In this document: in pieces, positions 57,620-64,000 of the stretch
Numbering within the stretch: the stretch's first letter is position 1
How the letters are laid out: each line of letters starts with the position of its first letter
Source of the DNA: Icerya purchasi
Lineage: Eukaryota; Arthropoda; Insecta; Hemiptera; Monophlebidae
Length of the DNA stretch: 64,000 nt
Reading direction: 5' to 3'
Assembly: GCA_039619475.1 (NCBI GenBank)
Contig: CM077115.1
Location: 295,121,756-295,185,755, forward strand
Made by a program: the position numbers and the translations under genes
Notes under the pieces: generated by a model
Told to the model about the DNA's origin: nothing
What the model saw: only the letters and a program-made list of their open reading frames with translations
Databases searched by the model: none

Positions 57620-59696
57620 GTTGCATTTAACTTTAGTATCGTTTATGCTGATTCAGATCGCATATGAGTGTCCTGTTTCGATGTTGTTTAATTCGTTACG
57701 TCATACGTTTTTTTTTTCCGTTTATTATTATTACATATTATTAATTATTAATTATCGTGCGGGCTAACTCTTTCCACGCCTTTAATTCGCAGTTGCACTC
57801 AAACTGCCTAACCCCTATTACGCGAATTTCTTTTTTTTTTTTTTATTGAGGCTGTGGTGTTGTTTTAGATGGTTCAAAATTACCTTTCGTATCATCACTC
57901 ACGCCGACTTAATAGCTGGAAACGAGCCCGGAATTAATACACTCCGTCGAATAGTAATTAATAAATTTAATTTAATGCCGAAATTTACAATTAGTCGAAA
58001 TTTTTATCGGCTTTGTCAAATGCGGCCGATATATGCGAAGAAGAAGACATTATTACTATTTCTCGGGGGGAAACCGACAAGTTTTGGGCGGAATCGATTT
58101 CGAATCCGGTGCGGAATTTTACGTAGACGAGCAGAGATTCATCATACGCGCGTTCTACAGTCCAGCAGCTCTCCAGAGCATTTTTCGTCTCTCTTTATAC
58201 TGGATTTCCAGTCGACTTTAAAAACCGCACACTGTCAATGTCGATCCTTATTCAGTTACTGTCGCGCGGCGGGCTTCATTAAAGTCTTATTTAAATTTAC
58301 GCTAATATAAAACTGTTTATCCGATCGAATCGATGACCCGCTTTCTGTTCCGCAGACTCTGGCACATACGCACACATACGGTGTCTTAGTCTTTCCTAAA
58401 ACAATTCCAGCCTCGTTTCAAATGGCGCTCCGATGGCTATTTCAAAGAACTCGGTACGCTGTCTTTCGGGGGACAACACGACTTCTCTCGTTATGTCTGC
58501 GAAACTGCTCGGCAATACGTAATTGTACTTGTTCACCACCAACCAAAACCGCTCAAACGACCCTCGATAATTCCGCGCGGACCGCTCTACATTATATATC
58601 GACTTGGACGGGAAATTGTCAAACTCCGCTACTACTATCCTATCCTTTTTTTTTTCCCGATGAAACGGACTTGGCGCAATACGCCTGGTGGCAACCTCAT
58701 CGTTACACAGTTATCATCGGTCGCAAGCAGCATCGTCTTTCAGTCGCCTCTTTTTCCGGTAATCCGACGTGCGCGAGACAATTCCGCGGTGCCCGATTAC
58801 TGAACGTGTTTAGAAATCAGACTAGCTAAATTAATAATAATAATTTTAACAGCTCCAGTGCTTGTTAACACTTTCTATCAATCAGCGTGTGTGTGTGTGT
58901 GTGTCCATATCTTATATTAGAAAATACGTAGCGACGGAAACAAAAACCAAACTGAGCGAAGCGTAGAAAAAAATAGTTACGATAGCTTTTACAAAGGCTT
59001 TTTGTCGAACACAGGTGTCTTTTAGCTTAATTTAAGAAACTATTGAATTTAATTACTTACATTAATTAATCAATAATACCGATTATTTTCCAAATACATA
59101 TTGCTTGTCGAGTCATCGGAACATCTGATTATGCATCAGGCCTCTTTGTTAATTGTTAAAATTAGTTTCTTTCTGTTTTTGTTTTTTTTGTTTTGTTTTT
59201 TTTATCGATTAGGTTAAAATCTGTGAAGAATGATTACGAACATTACAAGAAGCTGTCTGCAGAAAATCGTGACTACCTATGCACAAGTACCTTATCTATA
59301 AATAGCTCCCTAAAACTCGTGAAATGCATTTGTACCAATCGCCAGGATGTATTTTCTGGAGCTTGCAAATTTAATTCTAAGTTTTCACAAAAGGCTAGAT
59401 GATTTATTACGAATTATCAGTTGATTATATTTAAAGGTAAACGAAAGGGGTCTTTTATCGAGCACTGCCAACATATAAAGTCTGCCAAACGAAAAAAATC
59501 CGTTCGTAAAACAATCAAAATGACGACACGAAATCAGGGAACCGCTCATCACATTAACCTTCAGAGAGTAGTCCATCTAAATGCAAAAATTAAAAAAAAA
59601 CAACGGATAAACGTGTAAACGTGTACGGAGATGAAACAAAAACTAGGTTACTGGTTACGCGAATGGCAGGAATAGCAAGAATATGGCAATGTGTGA
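57620..59696. other. Host-like sequence, no supportable gene
   Basis: Contains long but featureless open frames (57846-58310 and 58422-58829 plus) without a recognisable domain, a (GT)n tract at 58886-58903 and several T runs. Probably intergenic or intronic host DNA. Confidence 0.4.
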
Positions 59697-59885
59697 TTTT
59701 TTTTTTTTTCTTTGCCGGGTCATACGCGTCAAATGTTAATAGGCGCCCTGCAGCTTAGTACACTACTTTGAGCAACACTCAGGCTCAATTCGAACGGACC
59801 ACCTGTTTCGCTAGAAAAACTCTATATGTGACGACGTGGTTGGCTGAAACGCACACATCGTTAAGCAGTTACACTGATACAAGAT
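59697..59885 (-). mobile_element. Possible SINE (minus)
   Basis: The T run at 59698-59711 would be a poly-A tail on the minus strand. About 85 bp upstream in that orientation lies GTTCGAATTGA (complement of 59785-59795), a B-box-like sequence. An A-box-like TAACTGCTTAACG lies about 65 bp farther up, which is wider than usual spacing. No second copy in the window. Confidence 0.35.
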
Positions 59886-61555
59886 AAATGGTTTGTTTAC
59901 AATTACAAAAGGCATACTTTTTTGTATATAATTACATATATATATATAGTATCAAGGATAGGCACACAATTGGCTGATTAGCTTTCGAAAGTATTGCTCA
60001 TTAACGGAGACTTTCAACTGGGACGGACTGGTAGATTTTCAAACGAAGCGAGCTTTTTTCAGCGTTATTATACTTTCATCAGATTCATTGGAAAAATTTT
60101 ATCAAAGGATTTTTTTAATGACTATTTTCATTAGCACTTACCCGATTTAACGGTTTTTTTGCGTGAATCTAAACTAACTTGTTTTTAATGGTAAAATGCT
60201 TAATGCGCCGAAAACGTTGGTTTCCTGTTAACGCTTTAAATAATGGCCATTTTAATTACAGTTAACATTCTCTTTACAAGTTATGAAAAGAAATTAATTA
60301 AAAATGGTCGAATTGTACACATTTCTACGACAACTTCGTGTACCAGAGAAAAGGTTGATCTATTTCCTTACGAGTGCTTTAACGAAGTCGTCATGAAAAA
60401 ACACGTGTGAAGCAGAACTCGGGATAGATGATAACAATCTAATCGACTTGAATATTTAAACACGCTACATCATTCTTCCCGAATTATAATGAAGTAAAAC
60501 AATTTTGGTACATTTTAAAACTGCTACAATTTTTTCATTTTTCCATTCGTATTCTCGATAATTTTGAAGCATTTATTATAATACAATAAATATGTGTGTC
60601 TATTTATTTACTTTATTCGCTGTACGACGCTAGTCTCTTGTAAACTTCGATTCAATTCTCTTTCTAATGGAGTTGCATCGCACGTAAGAGCCCGTAACTT
60701 ACACACGACCGTAAAAATATAAATTTATATATCTACTATCGGGAATTCCTATTGATAGCAAATTCACTCGGGCTCCCGGCAATAGTAAAACGAATTAACT
60801 TGATCTTTGTTGTTCCGACAGCCGATGATACAAATTAATCAGTTAGAATTTTATTATAGGTTCCGAATTTTCGGTAGTAGGCTCGGAAATCTCCGTCATC
60901 GCGAGAATTGACTAATTTCGAAACGAGATCATCAAAAACGAAAACGTACACGACGGGATAAAAACACAAAACCCGAGCACACTTCCGTCGCGTGGGTAAA
61001 TGCGAGCTTCCCGTCGCCAGCAGCGAAAAAAACAAGAAATAATACTCGTAATAAGAAAATTACGATTTTTTTATCGGATACGATATGCTTTCAGCTCGGC
61101 TCAAAATCACGGTCACTGCGAGGATAACGAGATGTCAAAAAAAAAAAAAAATACACCTAAACATAGCGGTGCGACTACATTTATAAATTTGTAACGAGAG
61201 ACAACGTGGCTCGTGATACTAGGTAATGTTCTTCTCATCCACTCCTTCGAAACTCTGTCGAAGATAATGCGACCATTTTAATATTTATCGGCGACGGAAA
61301 CAATTAAAAACTATCTCATTCAGTTAACTATAAATGAAATATCGCACGATGCTTGTTACCTGTGCAGCACCGGCAAACGTGCATTTTTCCTAATTAACAC
61401 ACAGACACACCTGCACATCTGTCGTCCGCGAATACCGGAAATTTATCGACTTCTACCGATCATCTACTCCATTGTAATAATTCGCACACGACACACGCGG
61501 TGAACATCAGTTGCCTCATCTTTTAATTACCCGACAGATAACGGTAAATATATGT
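59886..61555. other. Host-like AT-rich sequence
   Basis: No gene or element recognised. Short open frames (60835-61035 minus, 61000-61194 plus) are not convincing. Confidence 0.4.
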
Positions 61556-61563
61556 GTATTACC

Positions 61564-62811
61564 AGGGGCGGATCTAGAAGGACATTTTATGGGGGGGGGG
61601 ATTATATAATTACGTAAAATCTTCTACGGTAGGTCGTAGATTTGAGAAATACCCCTCGTTTCATAAAGAAAATCAAATAGCTTTACAGAAATTTAAAAGT
61701 GTTTTAAAAATACGCAATTATTACAATACTGAACTTTTGTCTTATATTTAGGGGTGAAAAGAAAACGAAATTATAAAATTCTAGCAGCTAAAATGTTCTT
61801 TGTCAATCTCTCTTGTTTTTACTGTTCCTACGCTCTCTAAATTTCTTCTATACGCCCTAATCAGACAGGAATTCCACAGTTTTATCAATTCTCAATTTCC
61901 TTCGTATGCAGCCGCGCTTACAGATGATCCGAAGAGGCCGGATAATGTCGGTACCTCTTTTATTCTTCCGGATTTTGGCTTTTCTGAATCTTTTCGTCTG
62001 CCTCCTTTCTGTTCGATATCCATTAACGATTTAATGACACTATCCTACCTACCATTATTTTCATTTCTTCCAATCACCTCTAAATTCTTGATTATATCTG
62101 ACTCCATGGCCGCACTTCAATTCATTCTCCCCTACCTGATCATTCCTGTGATTTTATCATACTCCGCATATGCTCACTTATCCACGTTCTTTCTTCCCTC
62201 CTTTTCATTTATATTGATATTTACTACGGGTTCCTAATCATTCGGACATCTCCGGTAATGAAGTCCTTGGCTCGGGTTGCTGCCTCTTCTCACTTCTTCT
62301 TTAAAAAAGTCCCATCGGCCAATCTACTTCCGCTGTGCAAAGGTTTTCATCTCAGACTTTTCTATCAGATGTATACGTTTCCTCTTTCTCTAACAATTGT
62401 TCTTTTTTTTTCTGTCTGTTCAACCTAGTCTTTCTGTTAACCTATGGTTCTCTTTGTTTCCTTCACTTCGTCGTTCTGTTGTCTTTGTTATTCGTCTGCG
62501 CTCTTAAGCCGTTCTTTATTATCTTCCTCCTTGCCTTTCCATATTGTCCTCTCCACTCAAACAAAGAGCGTGTTTGTGATGCGGATCGTGTGTTTATTAA
62601 TTGTTTATCTCTTTCTGCTGAGTGCTCTGCTTTCTATTCAATTTTATTGATACTCGGTCTTCCTACTCCATATTGCGCCTCTTATGTCCTATCTTTTCCC
62701 TCTCTCCACAGATTATTCTTATTATTTGTTCCTTTCTTCTAACAATGTATCTAACCGTTTCAAGATATAATTGACTCCTTCCGATTCTAATTGTTTCTGG
62801 TTGACGAGTCC

Positions 62812-62842
<31 letters not shown>

Positions 62843-63223
62843 AGAATGATGGTATTTATTAGACTTTGCATCTTTTTTTGATTTTTGTTAGTAATTCGAT
62901 CCGAATTGTTTGTTCGTAAGCAAGTACATATATTTCTCATTGAACTCTATTTTAAATTAAAATTACAAAATAAAAATTAAAAATAAATAAAAACGGCAAA
63001 AAATCGATGATAATTACATTTAAAATAGAATAAAAAAGGAACATTAATAGTTTTACTAGAAAATAGTATTAAATATTAATTATTAAAAACCATATAGGTA
63101 AAAAATTTATGCAAATCTTTTATGGCATAAATTAAGTTTCTCTGTTATAACAAATTTTTTCATAGAGGCTTTTGTTCTTTGGGGGAGGAAATGTTCCCTA
63201 TTCCCCCCGTGGTTCCGCCATTA
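61564..63223. mobile_element. Possible hAT-like element carrying a nested LINE
   Basis: The left end is AGGGGCGGATCTAGAAGG with a following G10 run. The right end, reverse-complemented, is TAATGGCGGAACCACGGGGGG. The ends match in the GGCGGA core and G-run style typical of hAT non-autonomous elements. Possible diverged 8-bp duplication GTATTACC (61556-61563) against GTATTCTC (63224-63231), 6 of 8 matching. Without the LINE (61794-62840) the element would be about 0.6 kb and non-coding. Confidence 0.45.
61794..62840 (+). mobile_element. LINE C copy 2, 5'-truncated, poly-A tailed
   Basis: Very similar to the 50546-52139 copy. It has RNase H 'LIRQEFHSFINSQFPSYA', 'LIISDSMAALQFILPYLII' (about 62090), the zinc knuckle 'CDADRVFINCLSLSAECSAF' (about 62570) and the 3' UTR 'CAAGATATAANTGANTCCTTC'. 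A poly-A run follows at about 62811-62840. Copy 2 lacks about 43 bp present near 51575 of copy 1, just after its start, and differs by scattered substitutions. RT is missing. Confidence 0.85.
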
Positions 63224-63231
63224 GTATTCTC

Positions 63232-64000
63232 TGCATAAACGGCTAATAATAATTTTTAATTTCGACTAACAAACCGCACCAATACGTTTCAATATAGTAA
63301 TTAGTGCAATTATCGAAGGAGTATGTATTACATTAAAAACTTATTTAAAATTCTGTAGTAGGAATTATAAATACAATAACAGTGCAAACAAAACGGTGAT
63401 AGACCAAAAACGTGATTCTTACATCGGAATACGCGTAAAAAACTAAAAAAACCCGCAAATATGTAAATAAGCTATTCAATACTGAAGAAAACAATAAAAA
63501 TGAATTATTGTAATCGTAAAATAGCATTGCATAAAAAGGCAATCTCGAGAAGGCAACTAATAATTAAACGAACGCCGATGTTAGTCGATTTTTGCCGATA
63601 TTAGTCGATGTTTACGTATTGTTTCATCCGCGTATATAGCTCGGAATGATAATAATTTATGTTTATCAACCGGATGTTGATTAAATGATCGGGGGTATGT
63701 AAGCCTTTGTCAGTTTTTGCAGCTCATTCGTTCTTTGAATATAAACTTCCTGAAACGCTGGAAAAAAATATTATCTCGGGTTAATAACCGCTCTTTTGAA
63801 TTGGGGTTAATATTTGCGGAATTTGTTGGCATTGTATGAAGCGCAGCGCCGCGGATTATTAATGAAAAAAGCTTTATCAGCGGATATTCTCACTGATTAA
63901 TCTTCTTCTTATTCGCCGTTGAGTACGAAGCGGCGAAGCTTAGTTGTCTTACTCTTTTGACCAGATCATTTTTTTTCATTTTATCCTTTTGTCATCAGCA
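63232..64000. other. Host-like AT-rich sequence
   Basis: No gene recognised. 'CGATGTTAGTCGATTTTTGCCGATATTAGTCGATGT' near 63575-63610 is a short local duplication. Confidence 0.4.

Noticed and set aside
57846..58829. Long plus-strand frames (154 and 135 codons)
   Set aside because: No domain, composition follows the local bias, and competing frames of similar quality overlap.
1..64000. CRISPR arrays, operons, bacterial promoters, rRNA
   Set aside because: The window is eukaryotic by content (LINEs, Helitron, piggyBac, SINE-like units); no regularly spaced direct-repeat arrays with unique spacers and no rRNA were seen.

Overview
This is a eukaryotic, almost certainly insect (arthropod) genomic window. 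It is AT-rich, has no operons, and contains no intact host gene that I can support. Nearly everything recognisable is transposable-element (TE) sequence of kinds that crowd insect genomes: non-LTR retrotransposons (LINEs) of several families, a Helitron, a Helentron, a piggyBac remnant, hAT-like and foldback elements, tRNA-derived SINEs, and two DNA elements with long inverted termini. I cannot name the species; the mixture would fit a hymenopteran or another small insect genome.

Layout. 1-6430: host-like AT-rich sequence with LINE 3' scraps near 240-690 and 3960-4660. 6434-10960: a Jockey-like LINE joined to a decayed Helitron, itself cut by a LINE tail. 14010-14908: a foldback element. 16265-16610: a SINE. 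17160-18560: a decayed LINE reverse transcriptase (RT). 19580-20170: a dispersed repeat and a 300-bp hAT-like MITE.

20393-29369 is the most striking object. It is 8,977 bp, has two 1,790-bp nearly identical inverted arms, is flanked by the 6-bp duplication CACGTT, and its interior carries decayed unrecognised ORFs plus repeat arrays. The size class of the duplication and the AG...CT ends recall Polinton/Maverick elements, but no polymerase, integrase or capsid gene is visible.

29556-39640 is a nested stack. LINE family 'B' (minus) is split by a Jockey/CR1-like LINE (30418-32431, 10-bp duplication) and by an Academ-like DNA transposon (32512-37262, 3-bp duplication). Removing both restores the B reading frame. 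Another LINE pair (37760-39380) is nested the same way.

40318-41796 is the helicase tail and apurinic-type endonuclease of a Helentron. 44868-52139 is a second B copy, split by LINE 'A' (45739-49260) and LINE 'C' (50546-52139). A has in turn been hit by a 154-bp MITE inside its RNase H domain. 53590-57620 holds a piggyBac remnant, a minus-strand LINE 'D' and a 475-bp LINE tail. 57620-64000 is mostly host-like sequence, with a second C copy inside a possible hAT-like element (61564-63223).

How the parts relate: the window records successive insertions, datable relative to each other by nesting and target-site duplications. None of the protein-coding elements appears intact. The best-preserved reading frames are the Helentron endonuclease, the 30914-32176 RT and the first third of the Academ-like protein.
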